DNA from: JAXGTD01 sp040775095
GTDB lineage: Bacteria > Pseudomonadota > Gammaproteobacteria > Chromatiales > Chromatiaceae
Direction of reading: 5' to 3'
Length of the DNA stretch: 16,551 nt
Assembly: GCA_040775095.1 (NCBI GenBank)
Contig: JAXGTD010000095.1
Coordinates: 1-16,551 of the forward strand
In this document: positions 6,775 through 14,043 of the stretch, piece after piece
How positions within the stretch are numbered: the first letter of the stretch is position 1
Layout of the letters: the number at the start of each line of letters is the position of its first letter
Made by a program: the position numbers and the translations under genes
The notes under the pieces: model-generated
The model's input: the letters and a program-made list of their open reading frames with translations, nothing else
Databases searched by the model: none
Told to the model about the DNA's origin: nothing

Positions 6775-6850
6775 ATTCGGGTCCGCGGGTCGGGCCTCCA
6801 TCCTATCGGGTATCGCGCCAAACCGGGCGGACTGACCCACGGAGTAGCAC
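6775..6850 (+). other. rpsN-rpsH spacer with long-range inverted repeat
   Basis: This 76-base spacer holds the inverted repeat GTCCGC (6781-6786) and GCGGAC (6827-6832). GGT (6788-6790) and ACC (6822-6824) can extend the stem across small bulges. An alternative pairing of GGGTC (6779-6783) with GACCC (6834-6838) is also possible. The Shine-Dalgarno GGAG of rpsH lies just 3' of the stem. No T-run or promoter is evident. It could be a translational control element for rpsH, but GC-rich sequence makes such repeats common by chance. Confidence 0.35.
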
Positions 6851-7246
6851 ATGAGTATGTCGGATCCCATCGCGGATATGCTGACGCGTATCCGCAACGG
6901 GCAGGCTCGGGGAAAGGTCACCATCTTCATGCCCTCCTCGAGGCAGAAGCTGGCGATTGCCGAACTGCTCAAGAACGAAGGCTATATCGGCGAGTGCGCG
7001 GTCGAAGATGTCGAAGGGAAGGCGCGTCTGGAGCTGCGGCTGAAGTATTACCGCGGCAAGCCGGTTATCGAATTTCTCAAGCGCGTATCGCGTCCTGGCC
7101 TGCGTATCTATCGCGGTAAGGATGACTTGCCCAAGGTCAGGGATGGGCTGGGCATCGCCGTGATCTCGACATCCCAGGGGCTGATGACCGACCGGGCGGC
7201 GCGCAAGGCCGGCCACGGTGGCGAAATCCTGGCCTACGTCGCCTGA
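6851..7246 (+). CDS. rpsH: 30S ribosomal protein S8
   Basis: S8 is a primary 16S rRNA-binding protein of the central domain and, in E. coli, the autogenous repressor of the spc operon. It has 131 residues (E. coli 130). The N-terminal MSMSDPIADMLTRIRNGQ and the C-terminal VSRPGLRIYRGKDDLPKV, GLGIAVISTSQG and DRAARKAGHGGEILAYVA match the family, including the rRNA-binding C-terminal half. The start is set by GGAG about eight bases upstream. The feedback target RNA could not be recognised by eye. Confidence 0.98.
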   Translation: MSMSDPIADMLTRIRNGQARGKVTIFMPSSRQKLAIAELLKNEGYIGECAVEDVEGKARLELRLKYYRGKPVIEFLKRVSRPGLRIYRGKDDLPKVRDGLGIAVISTSQGLMTDRAARKAGHGGEILAYVA

Positions 7247-7261
7247 CCCGGGGGAATCACC

Positions 7262-7795
7262 ATGTCTCGAATTGCAAAGTCGCCGATTCCGATCCCGTCC
7301 GGGGTCAGTGTCGACATCGTGGGTGCGGACGTCACGGTCAAGGGACCGAACGGCACCTTATCGTGGAAGGTTCATCCGCTCGTCAGCGTCAAGCGCGACG
7401 AGGACGTACTGGTGACCGAGCCCGCGAGCCAGAGCGCCGATGCCTGGGCAATGGCCGGAACCACGCGCGCGCTGGTCAACAACATGGTCGTCGGTGTCAG
7501 TACCGGGTTCGAACGCAAGCTTCAGTTGATCGGGGTCGGCTACCGCGCCCAGGCCAAGGGCGATGTGCTGAACCTGTCCCTCGGTTTCTCGCACCCGATC
7601 GACTACCCGGTTCCGCAGGGAATCAAGATCGACACGCCGGCCGCGACCGAGATCGTCATCCGGGGCGCGAGCAAACAGCAGGTCGGTCAGGTGGCGGCAG
7701 AGATCCGCGGCTTCCGCCCGCCGGAGCCCTACAAGGGCAAAGGGGTGCGCTATGCCGACGAGCAGGTCCTGCGTAAAGAAGCGAAGAAGAAGTAG
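7262..7795 (+). CDS. rplF: 50S ribosomal protein L6
   Basis: L6 has two homologous RNA-binding domains and lies near the base of the L7/L12 stalk and the sarcin-ricin loop. The 177 residues equal E. coli. MSRIAKSPIPIPSGV opens the protein, GVSTGFERKLQLIGVGYRAQ marks the domain junction (about 79-98), and the signature GFRPPEPYKGKGVRYADE is near residues 150-167. The ATG has GGGGGA just upstream, and the gene is 15 bases after rpsH. Confidence 0.98.
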   Translation: MSRIAKSPIPIPSGVSVDIVGADVTVKGPNGTLSWKVHPLVSVKRDEDVLVTEPASQSADAWAMAGTTRALVNNMVVGVSTGFERKLQLIGVGYRAQAKGDVLNLSLGFSHPIDYPVPQGIKIDTPAATEIVIRGASKQQVGQVAAEIRGFRPPEPYKGKGVRYADEQVLRKEAKKK

Positions 7796-7807
7796 AGGAC
7801 CTAATCG

Positions 7808-8164
7808 ATGGACAAGAAACAAGCACGTCTGCGTCGGGCCCTGCGCACCCGCGCCAAGATTCGGGAGCTTCGCAGTTACCGTCTCTGTATCTTCCGTTCG
7901 CCGCGGCACATGTACGCGCAGGTCATCTCGCCCGACGGTGGCACGGTGGTCGCCAGTGCGTCGACGCTGGACAAGGAGTTCCGTCTGGCCGCCAGCGGGC
8001 ACTCCGGCAACAGCAACGCCGCCGCGGCCATCGGCAAGACCATCGCGGAACGCGCACGTTCGGCGGGTGTCGAGCAGGTCGCCTTCGACCGTTCCGGCTT
8101 CAAATTTCACGGGCGTGTCAAAGCGCTCGCCGACGCGGCGCGTGAGAACGGGCTGAAGTTCTAA
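7808..8164 (+). CDS. rplR: 50S ribosomal protein L18
   Basis: L18 binds 5S rRNA and brings it to the 50S central protuberance together with L5. It has 118 residues (E. coli 117). The basic N-terminal tail MDKKQARLRRALRTRAKI, RLCIFRSPRHMYAQVISPDGG and the C-terminal AFDRSGFKFHGRVKALADAARENGLKF are typical. The Shine-Dalgarno AGAGGA overlaps the end of rplF and supports the ATG at 7808. Confidence 0.98.
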   Translation: MDKKQARLRRALRTRAKIRELRSYRLCIFRSPRHMYAQVISPDGGTVVASASTLDKEFRLAASGHSGNSNAAAAIGKTIAERARSAGVEQVAFDRSGFKFHGRVKALADAARENGLKF

Positions 8165-8189
8165 GGCCTTCCGCTCCGAGGACAAATAT

Positions 8190-8696
8190 ATGTCGAGCTA
8201 TAACCCAAGACCGGAAGGCGATGATCTTCTGGAAAAACTCATCTCCGTCAATCGCGTGGCAAAAGTTGTCAAGGGCGGGCGGGTCTTCGGCTTCGGCGCC
8301 CTGACAGTGGTCGGCGACGGCAAGGGCCGTGTTGGCTTTGGCACGGGGAAGGCGCGTGAGGTACCGGTCGCGATCCAGAAAGCGATGGAATCCGCACGTC
8401 GGAACATGGTCGACGTGAAGCTCAAGGGCACGACGCTGCAGTATCCGATGCTCGGCCATCACGGGGCCGCGCATGTGTTCATGCAACCGGCCTCGGAAGG
8501 GACCGGGATCATCGCCGGTGGCGCCATGCGCGCCGTGTTCGAGGTGCTCGGCGTACAGAATGTACTCGCGAAATGCATCGGCACGAATAACCCGATCAAT
8601 GTGGTTCAGGCGACGATCAATGGCCTGTCGGCGATGACAGACGCGGAGAGCGTGGCCGCGAAACGCGGCAAGACTGTCGAAGAGATCCTGGGGTAG
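8190..8696 (+). CDS. rpsE: 30S ribosomal protein S5
   Basis: S5 sits at the mRNA entry tunnel with S3 and S4; changes in it affect fidelity and spectinomycin sensitivity. It has 168 residues (E. coli 167). The double-stranded RNA-binding-like N-terminal domain contains VNRVAKVVKGGRVFGFGALTVVGDGKG, including the loop where spectinomycin resistance maps. QPASEGTGIIAGGAMRAVFE and NPINVVQATINGL mark the C-terminal domain. The start ATG follows GAGGA by nine bases. The stop is three bases before rpmD. Confidence 0.98.
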   Translation: MSSYNPRPEGDDLLEKLISVNRVAKVVKGGRVFGFGALTVVGDGKGRVGFGTGKAREVPVAIQKAMESARRNMVDVKLKGTTLQYPMLGHHGAAHVFMQPASEGTGIIAGGAMRAVFEVLGVQNVLAKCIGTNNPINVVQATINGLSAMTDAESVAAKRGKTVEEILG

Positions 8697-8699
8697 GTC

Positions 8700-8891
8700 A
8701 TGGGCGACAAGACATCAATGAAGGTGAAGTTGGTCCGCAGCCTGTATGGCCGGCTCGATACCCACAAGGCATGTGTACGCGGCCTTGGCTTGCGCCGCCT
8801 GCATCAGGTCGTCGAGGTGGAAGACACCCCGGCCACGCGCGGCATGTTGAACAAAGTCCGGTACATGGTATCGGTGGTGGAGGACAGCTGA
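8700..8891 (+). CDS. rpmD: 50S ribosomal protein L30
   Basis: L30 is a small 50S protein of the ferredoxin-like fold. It has 63 residues, four more than E. coli L30. KLVRSLYGRLDTHKACVRGLGLRRLHQVVEVEDTP, read in segments, carries the family pattern of a conserved GLGLRR and EDTPATRGM motif, with the C-terminal KVRYMVSV. A second ATG at 8718 would shorten the protein. The first start is favoured by GGGTAGG just upstream and by family length. Confidence 0.96.
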   Translation: MGDKTSMKVKLVRSLYGRLDTHKACVRGLGLRRLHQVVEVEDTPATRGMLNKVRYMVSVVEDS

Positions 8892-8892
8892 C

Positions 8893-9327
8893 ATGCGTAT
8901 GAACGAACTGTCCCCGGCCCCGGGGAGCCGCACCTCGCGCAAGCGCGTCGGGCGGGGTATCGGCAGCGGCTTGGGCAAGACCGCCGGGCGCGGCCACAAG
9001 GGCCAGAAGTCGCGGACCGGCGGGTTCCACAAGCTCGGTTTCGAGGGTGGCCAGATGCCGCTCCAGCGCCGGCTTCCGAAGGTGGGGTTCCGCTCGCGCA
9101 GCGGTGCGCATGGTGATGAGATCCGGCTTGGCGAGCTCTCGGCGGTCGAGGGCGACATTGTCGACATCGCGTCGCTGCGCAAGGCGAAGCTGATCTCGGT
9201 CGGGGTCAAGCGGGTCAAGCTGATCCTGGCGGGTACGTTGGAGCGGGCCGTCACGGTCCGTGGTATCGCAGTCACCAAGGGTGCCCGGGCGGCGATCGAA
9301 GCCGCCGGCGGCCAGGTCGAGGGTTAA
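8893..9327 (+). CDS. rplO: 50S ribosomal protein L15
   Basis: L15 is a late-assembly 50S protein with an extended basic N-terminal arm. It has 144 residues, like E. coli. The arm reads RKRVGRGIGSGLGKTAGRGHKGQKSR (17-42), then FEGGQMPLQRRLPKVGF, and the globular end contains VTVRGIAVTKGARAAIEAAGG. Two close ATGs exist at 8893 and 8899. The first gives the MRMNELSP N-terminus that parallels MRLNTLSP of E. coli, and it has GGAGGA about nine bases upstream within rpmD. Only one base separates it from the rpmD stop. Confidence 0.97.
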   Translation: MRMNELSPAPGSRTSRKRVGRGIGSGLGKTAGRGHKGQKSRTGGFHKLGFEGGQMPLQRRLPKVGFRSRSGAHGDEIRLGELSAVEGDIVDIASLRKAKLISVGVKRVKLILAGTLERAVTVRGIAVTKGARAAIEAAGGQVEG

Positions 9328-9339
9328 AGGCAGATCGCC

Positions 9340-10692
9340 ATGGGCAAGAACAGCGCGCCACTGATGCAATCGCTTGGCGGTATGGGCCGCCTCACCGAGC
9401 TGCGCCAGCGGCTCCTGTTCGTGCTCGGTGGGCTCTTGGTGTACCGCATCGGGACCTTTATCCCGGTGCCTGGGGTGAACCCGGAAGCGCTCGCGATCCT
9501 GTTCGATCAGAACCAGGGATCGATCCTGGACATGTTCAACATGTTCTCTGGCGGCGCACTGCAGCGCGCCAGTCTGCTGGCGCTCGGCATCATGCCGTAT
9601 ATCTCCGCCAGCATCATCATGCAGCTGATGTCGTCGGTGATCCCGAAACTCGAACAGCTCAAGAAGGAGGGCGAGTCCGGGCGGCGCAAGATCACCCAGT
9701 ACACCCGTTACGGGACCGTGGTGCTCGCGACGTTCCAGGCCATCGGAATCTCCGTGGCGCTGCAGGCGCAGACCGCCGGCGGGTCGGCAATCGTCACCCA
9801 CCAGGGCGTGGGTTTCGTCTTCACCGCGACCGTGTCGCTGGTGACCGGTACGATGTTTTTGATGTGGCTTGGCGAGCAGATCACCGAGCGTGGCATTGGC
9901 AACGGCATCTCGCTGATCATCTTCGCCGGCATCGTCAGCGGACTGCCCGCGGCGGTCGGCGGTACGCTCGAGCTCGTGCGCACCGGTGAGATGAATGCCC
10001 TCGCGGTCATGGCGCTCTTCGCCGTGGCGCTTGCCGTGACGGCCTTCGTGGTGTTCGTCGAGCGTGGCCAGCGCCGCATCACCGTGAACTATGCGCGCCG
10101 TCAGCAGGGCCGCCGAATGATGGCCGCCCAGAGCACGCATCTGCCGCTGAAGCTCAACATGGCCGGCGTGATTCCGCCGATCTTTGCCTCCAGTATCATT
10201 CTGTTCCCCGGGACGCTGGGGCAATGGTTTGGGCAGTCCGAGGACTTCCGCTGGCTGGCCGACATCACCAGCAAGCTATCGCCGGGTGAGCCGATTTACG
10301 TGATCCTGTACGCGACCGCGATCGTGTTCTTCTGCTTCTTTTATACCGCGCTGGTGTTCAACTCGAAGGACACCGCCGACAACCTGAAGCGCTCCGGGGC
10401 GTTCATTCCAGGCATCCGGCCAGGAGAGCAGACCGCGCGCTATATCGACAACGTGATGACGCGTCTGACGGCCGCCGGCGCGGTCTATATCACCGCGGTC
10501 TGTCTCCTTCCGGAGTTCCTGATCGTTGGCTGGAACGTACCGTTCTATTTTGGCGGTACCTCGCTGCTGATCGTTGTCGTCGTGGTGATGGACTTCATGG
10601 CGCAGGTCCAGGCCCACCTGATGTCCCATCAGTATGAGGGCCTCATGAAGAAGGCCAATCTGAAATCACCCGGTGCGGGGATGCTGCGCTGA
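9340..10692 (+). CDS. secY: Protein translocase channel subunit SecY
   Basis: SecY forms the protein-conducting channel of the inner membrane with SecE and SecG. It works with SecA or the ribosome. The 450-residue protein (E. coli 443) shows ten hydrophobic segments, near 24-41, 76-98, 122-142, 157-177, 187-207, 218-240, 272-294, 318-342, 373-393 and 403-423. The plug helix region NMFSGGALQRASLLALGIMPY (67-87) and the C5 loop GIRPGEQTARYID (358-370) are clear. Arg360 aligns with Arg357 of E. coli, which is essential for SecA-dependent export. Its place between rplO and rpmJ is the standard gammaproteobacterial order. Confidence 0.98.
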   Translation: MGKNSAPLMQSLGGMGRLTELRQRLLFVLGGLLVYRIGTFIPVPGVNPEALAILFDQNQGSILDMFNMFSGGALQRASLLALGIMPYISASIIMQLMSSVIPKLEQLKKEGESGRRKITQYTRYGTVVLATFQAIGISVALQAQTAGGSAIVTHQGVGFVFTATVSLVTGTMFLMWLGEQITERGIGNGISLIIFAGIVSGLPAAVGGTLELVRTGEMNALAVMALFAVALAVTAFVVFVERGQRRITVNYARRQQGRRMMAAQSTHLPLKLNMAGVIPPIFASSIILFPGTLGQWFGQSEDFRWLADITSKLSPGEPIYVILYATAIVFFCFFYTALVFNSKDTADNLKRSGAFIPGIRPGEQTARYIDNVMTRLTAAGAVYITAVCLLPEFLIVGWNVPFYFGGTSLLIVVVVVMDFMAQVQAHLMSHQYEGLMKKANLKSPGAGMLR

Positions 10693-10738
10693 GCCTGTTG
10701 CCGCGCCCTGTCCCATCAGAACTGTTTTGGAGAGCGTT

Positions 10739-10852
10739 ATGAAAGTCCGAGCTTCGGTAAAGAAGATGTGTCGCAACTGCAAGCTGATCCGCCGTAATGG
10801 GTCTGTCCGGGTCATTTGCAAAGACCCCCGCCACAAGCAACGGCAGGGCTGA
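10739..10852 (+). CDS. rpmJ: 50S ribosomal protein L36, zinc-ribbon form
   Basis: This very small gene encodes 37 residues beginning MKVRASVKKMCRNCK and ending RHKQRQG. L36 is the smallest 50S protein and stabilises 23S rRNA folds late in assembly. Cys11, Cys14, Cys27 and His32 form the CCCH zinc site of the zinc-dependent C+ paralog, the type whose zinc-free copy is used under zinc starvation in other bacteria. The start is supported by GGAGAG about six bases upstream. No infA precedes it, unlike in betaproteobacteria. The alpha promoter lies just downstream. Confidence 0.97.
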   Translation: MKVRASVKKMCRNCKLIRRNGSVRVICKDPRHKQRQG

Positions 10853-10868
10853 CCCGTCGATCGCTCGA

Positions 10869-10896
10869 TTGACGTGGATCAGCTAGCTGTTATACT
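10869..10896 (+). promoter_or_regulatory. Predicted sigma-70 promoter of the alpha block (extended -10)
   Basis: In the 98-base gap between rpmJ and rpsM, TTGACG (10869-10874) is followed after 16 bases by TATACT (10891-10896). Both match the sigma-70 consensus at five of six positions. A TG dinucleotide at 10888-10889 makes it an extended -10. Transcription would start near 10901-10903, giving a leader of about 50 bases before rpsM. An AGCTAGCT palindrome (10881-10888) lies between the boxes. E. coli also has a separate alpha operon promoter here. It may act alongside read-through from spc. Confidence 0.75.
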
Positions 10897-10950
10897 GGTT
10901 AGTTTCCGCGCGATCCCATAGACCGCCCTTTCAGCAGGAGTTGATTTCGC

Positions 10951-11307
10951 ATGGCCCGTATCGCCGGTGTCAATATTCCCGACCGCAAGCACGCCGTGAT
11001 TGCGCTCACGTCCATATACGGTATCGGCAGCACCCTCGCCGCAAAGATTTGCGCTGACGCGAGCGTACCGACCGATACGAAGATCCATAAGCTGACCGAG
11101 GAAGAGGTGGAACGCCTGCGCGCCGAGGTGAGCAAATACACGGTTGAGGGCGATCTGCGACGCGAGATCTCCATGAACATCAAGCGATTGATGGACCTGG
11201 GGTGCAACCGCGGGATTCGTCATAGGCGCGGGCTGCCACTGCGTGGGCAACGTACGCGAACCAATGCGCGTACCCGGAAGGGCCCGCGTCGTCCGATCAA
11301 GCGCTGA
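10951..11307 (+). CDS. rpsM: 30S ribosomal protein S13
   Basis: S13 is in the 30S head, forms intersubunit bridges with L5 and 23S rRNA, and its tail reaches the P-site tRNA. It has 118 residues, as in E. coli. The N-terminal MARIAGVNIPDRKHAVIALT, YGIGSTLAAKIC (helix-two turns-helix) and the C-terminal RGLPLRGQRTRTNARTRKGP are typical. AGGAG at 10936-10940 lies ten bases before the ATG, a slightly long spacing. In E. coli, S4 binds a pseudoknot over this start. The short leader here contains no pseudoknot I could recognise. Confidence 0.98.
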   Translation: MARIAGVNIPDRKHAVIALTSIYGIGSTLAAKICADASVPTDTKIHKLTEEEVERLRAEVSKYTVEGDLRREISMNIKRLMDLGCNRGIRHRRGLPLRGQRTRTNARTRKGPRRPIKR

Positions 11308-11345
11308 TACAGCGACCGATGAGCACTACCCGGAATTAAGACAAG

Positions 11346-11732
11346 ATGGCCAAGCAAGTCCGAGCACGGAAGAAAGTCAAGAAGCAGGTCGCAGATGGTA
11401 TCGCCCACGTGCACGCCTCCTTCAACAACACCATCATCACCATCACCGACCGGCAAGGCAATGCCCTGGCGTGGGCGACGTCCGGCGGCTCTGGTTTCCG
11501 TGGCTCACGGAAAAGCACCCCATTCGCGGCGCAGGTCGCGGCCGGTCGTGCAGGCCAGGCGGCAAAGGAGTTTGGTGTCAAGAATCTCGACGTCAACGTG
11601 AAGGGACCCGGGCCGGGCCGTGAATCGGCCGTGCGTGCACTCAACAGCGCGGGTTTCAAGGTGATGAGCATCACCGACGTCACCCCGATACCTCATAACG
11701 GCTGTCGCCCGCCGAAGAAGCGGCGCGTGTAA
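11346..11732 (+). CDS. rpsK: 30S ribosomal protein S11
   Basis: S11 lies on the 30S platform and contacts mRNA upstream of the start codon. It has 128 residues (E. coli 129). Conserved blocks are ADGIAHVHASFNNTIITITDRQGN, SGGSGFRGSRKSTPFAAQVAA and the C-terminal DVTPIPHNGCRPPKKRRV. The Asn118-Gly pair aligns with the site of isoaspartate formation in E. coli S11 (Asn119). The Shine-Dalgarno region is weak (AAGACAAG), so translation may depend on coupling to rpsM 38 bases upstream. Confidence 0.98.
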   Translation: MAKQVRARKKVKKQVADGIAHVHASFNNTIITITDRQGNALAWATSGGSGFRGSRKSTPFAAQVAAGRAGQAAKEFGVKNLDVNVKGPGPGRESAVRALNSAGFKVMSITDVTPIPHNGCRPPKKRRV

Positions 11733-11749
11733 CGGGAGCAGATACAGAC

Positions 11750-12370
11750 ATGGCAAGGTATACCGGACCAACCTGTAAGCTGGCTCGTCGCGAGGGCACC
11801 GATCTCGGTCTGAAGAGTCGGGCACGCGCGCTTGAGACGAAGTGCAATCTGGAAAAGATGCCAGGGCAGGCCGCCGACCGGCGCCGCCGGCTCTCGGATT
11901 ACGGGGTGCAGCTGCGCGAGAAGCAGAAGGTGCGCCGCATCTACGGCATCATGGAAAAGCAATTCCGCAACTATTACAAGACCGCCGCTCGTATCAAGGG
12001 TGCAACGGGTGAGAACCTGCTGCAGCTGCTGGAGCGTCGGCTCGACTGCGTCGTCTATCGGATGGGCTTTGGCTCGACCCGTGCCGAGGCCAGGCAGCTG
12101 ATCAGCCACAAGGCGGTGCTGGTGAACGGACGCATCGTCAACGTCGCGTCCTACCAGGTCTCTGCCGAGGACCAGGTCGAGATCAACGAAAAGGCGAAGA
12201 AGCAGGTGCGCGTCCAAAACGCCGTTGCGCTGGCGGAGCAGTATGGCTTTCCAGACTGGGTCGAGGTGGATCCCAAAGCGTTCAAGGGCGTGTTAAGGCG
12301 TGTGCCGGATCGGGCCGATTTGCCCGCTGACATCAACGAGTCGCTGATCGTCGAGCTGTATTCGAAGTAA
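11750..12370 (+). CDS. rpsD: 30S ribosomal protein S4
   Basis: S4 is a primary 16S rRNA-binding protein that nucleates 30S assembly. In E. coli it represses the alpha operon and also acts as a general antiterminator. It has 206 residues, the E. coli length. The N-terminal MARYTGPTCKLARREGTDLGLKS, LSDYGVQLREKQKVRRIYG (47-65), the S4 RNA-binding domain with MGFGSTRAEARQLISHKAVLVNG, and the C-terminal LPADINESLIVELYSK are all present. Cys9 and Cys32 are not arranged as a full zinc knuckle. It is followed by an unusually long gap before rpoA. Confidence 0.98.
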   Translation: MARYTGPTCKLARREGTDLGLKSRARALETKCNLEKMPGQAADRRRRLSDYGVQLREKQKVRRIYGIMEKQFRNYYKTAARIKGATGENLLQLLERRLDCVVYRMGFGSTRAEARQLISHKAVLVNGRIVNVASYQVSAEDQVEINEKAKKQVRVQNAVALAEQYGFPDWVEVDPKAFKGVLRRVPDRADLPADINESLIVELYSK

Positions 12371-12561
12371 CGGCGCGTCGAGTTTTTCCAACGTCCCCCT
12401 GGCCAGAAGCGCTCTCTCTCGGCATCTCAGTCGCGCTAAGCCATCGACCCTGGTTGCCTTCGCATCTGTCTCGGGGCGAGGGGAGGCTGGCCGGAGAGCG
12501 GACGTTGCGCTCCGTTGGCTCGTTCGACATCACGCCGAAAGGCATTCTTAGAGGTTTTTTC
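12371..12561 (+). other. Structured 191-base gap between rpsD and rpoA
   Basis: This is the longest gap in the ribosomal cluster; the corresponding E. coli gap is only a few tens of bases. It contains an imperfect long-range inverted repeat. CAACGTCC (12389-12396) plus CTGGCCAG (12399-12406) pairs with CTGGCC (12487-12492) plus GGACGTTG (12500-12507). A competing local hairpin spans 12492-12514 (CGGAG and CTCCG ends, one A-G mismatch, seven-base loop). CGCTCTC (12410-12416) can pair with GAGAGCG (12494-12500) as a third option. The end holds AGAGG (12550-12554) and six T before the rpoA ATG. I see no good promoter. Confidence 0.6.
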
Positions 12562-13575
12562 ATGGCCGATGCTGGCACCGGATTTCTGAAACCGCGCATC
12601 GTTAAGGTGGAGTCCGTCGAAGGTGGACGCCACCGGGCCAGGGTTTCGTTGGAGCCGCTGGAGCGTGGCTTCGGACACACCCTGGGAAACGCCCTGCGCC
12701 GGATTTTGCTGTCGTCAATGGACGGCTGTGCCGTCACGGAAGTAGAGATCCAAGGCATTCTGCACGAGTACACGACCATCGAGGGGGTCCGGGAGGATGT
12801 CCTTGAGATCCTGCTCAACCTCAAGCAGCTTGCGATCTCGTTGGAGGGGAAGGACGAGGCGACCTATACCCTGAGCAAGACCGGTCCAGGTCCCGTGACG
12901 GCCGCCGACATCGCGATCGACCATAGCGCGGAGATCGCCAATCCGGATCTGGTCATCGCCAACCTGACCGGCGATGGCGAGTTGAGCATGTCGTTGACGA
13001 TTTGTCGCGGTCGCGGCTACGAGCCGGCTACCCAGCGTGAGCTCGAGAGCGGTGAGGATCGGCCGATTGGGAAACTTCCGCTCGACGCCTCCTTCAGCCC
13101 GGTGCGGCGGGTCTCGATCCAGGTGCAGTCCGCGCGCGTCGAGCAGCGTACAGACCTCGATCGGCTCGTGGTCGACATCGAGACCAACGGGACGATTGAC
13201 CCGAAAGAGGCGATCCAGCGCTCGGCGAGGATCCTGTTGGACCAGTTGTCGAGCTTCGTCGACCTCGATCACACCGTGCCCAGCGAAGGGATGGGAGAGG
13301 AGGCGCCTGCCGAGCCCGCGTTCGATCCGATGTTGATGCGTCCCGTCGATGAGCTCGAGCTGACCGTCAGGTCGGCGAACTGCCTCAAGGCCGAGAACAT
13401 CTATCTGATCGGCGACCTGATCCAGCGCACGGAGGTCGAGCTGTTGAAGACGCCGAATCTGGGCAAAAAGTCCCTCACGGAGATCAAGGACGTGCTGGCG
13501 ACGCGCGGTTTGTCCCTCGGAATGCGGCTCGACAGTTGGCCGCCCGAGAATATCGAAGAACTAATGGTTAAATAA
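12562..13575 (+). CDS. rpoA: DNA-directed RNA polymerase subunit alpha
   Basis: RpoA dimerises to nucleate RNA polymerase assembly, and its C-terminal domain contacts UP elements and activators. From the ATG at 12562 it has 337 residues (E. coli 329). The N-terminal domain carries LEPLERGFGHTLGNALRRIL (30-49) and VEQRTDLDRLVVDIETNGTI. A linker near 236-254 leads to the C-terminal domain, with LTVRSANCLKAENIYLIGDL. Arg270 aligns with the DNA-binding Arg265 of E. coli, followed by KTPNLGKKSLTEIKDVLA. The frame is open to 12454, but the added residues are unlike RpoA, and AGAGG at 12550-12554 decides the start. Confidence 0.97.
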   Translation: MADAGTGFLKPRIVKVESVEGGRHRARVSLEPLERGFGHTLGNALRRILLSSMDGCAVTEVEIQGILHEYTTIEGVREDVLEILLNLKQLAISLEGKDEATYTLSKTGPGPVTAADIAIDHSAEIANPDLVIANLTGDGELSMSLTICRGRGYEPATQRELESGEDRPIGKLPLDASFSPVRRVSIQVQSARVEQRTDLDRLVVDIETNGTIDPKEAIQRSARILLDQLSSFVDLDHTVPSEGMGEEAPAEPAFDPMLMRPVDELELTVRSANCLKAENIYLIGDLIQRTEVELLKTPNLGKKSLTEIKDVLATRGLSLGMRLDSWPPENIEELMVK

Positions 13576-13597
13576 CGTAACGGTAGGATTTGGGACC

Positions 13598-13984
13598 ATG
13601 CGTCACCGCAAGGCCGGAAGGCAACTCAACCGCAATAGCGCCCATCGGGGTGCCATGTTTCGCAACATGGCCGCGTCGCTGATTCACCACGAGCTGATCA
13701 AGACCACACTGCCGAAGGCCAAAGAGCTTCGCCGCGTGGCGGAACCGCTGATTACCATGGCGAAGACCGATTCGGTGCACACGCGCCGCCTGGCCTTCGC
13801 TCGGTTGCGCGATAAGGCGGCCGTCGGAAAGCTCTTTGCCGAGCTTGGCCCCCGCTACGAGGCGCGGCCGGGTGGCTATCTTCGCATCCTCAAGTGCGGC
13901 TATCGCGCCGGCGATGCGGCCCCGATGGCCTACGTCGAGCTGGTGGATCGTCCGGTTGCCGAGGCCGCTGCCAGCGACGATTGA
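13598..13984 (+). CDS. rplQ: 50S ribosomal protein L17
   Basis: L17 lies near the exit tunnel opening on the 50S surface. It has 128 residues (E. coli 127). The N-terminal MRHRKAGRQLNRNSAHRGAM, FRNMAASLIHHELIKTTLPKAKELRRVAEPLI read in segments, and the C-terminal GGYLRILKCGYRAGDAAPMAYVEL are diagnostic. The alanine-rich acidic tail is normal for the family. It is the final gene of the alpha block and is followed by a strong stem-loop. Confidence 0.98.
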   Translation: MRHRKAGRQLNRNSAHRGAMFRNMAASLIHHELIKTTLPKAKELRRVAEPLITMAKTDSVHTRRLAFARLRDKAAVGKLFAELGPRYEARPGGYLRILKCGYRAGDAAPMAYVELVDRPVAEAAASDD

Positions 13985-14021
13985 TCCTCGGGCGTGTGGA
14001 CCTGGGGGCGCACCTGAACCG

Positions 14022-14043
14022 GAGCCGGGCACCAGCCCGGCTC
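14022..14043 (+). terminator. Strong stem-loop after rplQ, possible alpha operon terminator or mRNA end
   Basis: GAGCCGGGC (14022-14030) and GCCCGGCTC (14035-14043) form a perfect nine-base-pair stem with the loop ACCA. It lies 37 bases after the rplQ stop and ends 25 bases before the next start codon. No T-run follows, so it does not meet the usual intrinsic terminator pattern. It may partly terminate, protect the upstream mRNA 3' end, or work with Rho. The stem is the strongest short inverted repeat I found in the window. Confidence 0.55.

Noticed and set aside
8698..10224. A 508-codon open frame on the - strand opposite rplO and secY
   Set aside because: It is antisense to well-supported genes, has no recognisable domain, and is rich in Arg, His, Asp and Gly, as expected for the mirror of GC-rich coding sequence. 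No Shine-Dalgarno or promoter was seen.
12379..12387. T-run GAGTTTTT just after rpsD as an intrinsic terminator
   Set aside because: No stable stem of more than about four base pairs precedes the T-run, so it does not fit an intrinsic terminator, and rpoA and rplQ must be expressed downstream.
12454..12561. In-frame upstream extension of rpoA by 36 codons
   Set aside because: The extra residues do not resemble the RpoA N-terminus. The start at 12562 gives normal length and has AGAGG at a good distance. The open frame is likely incidental.
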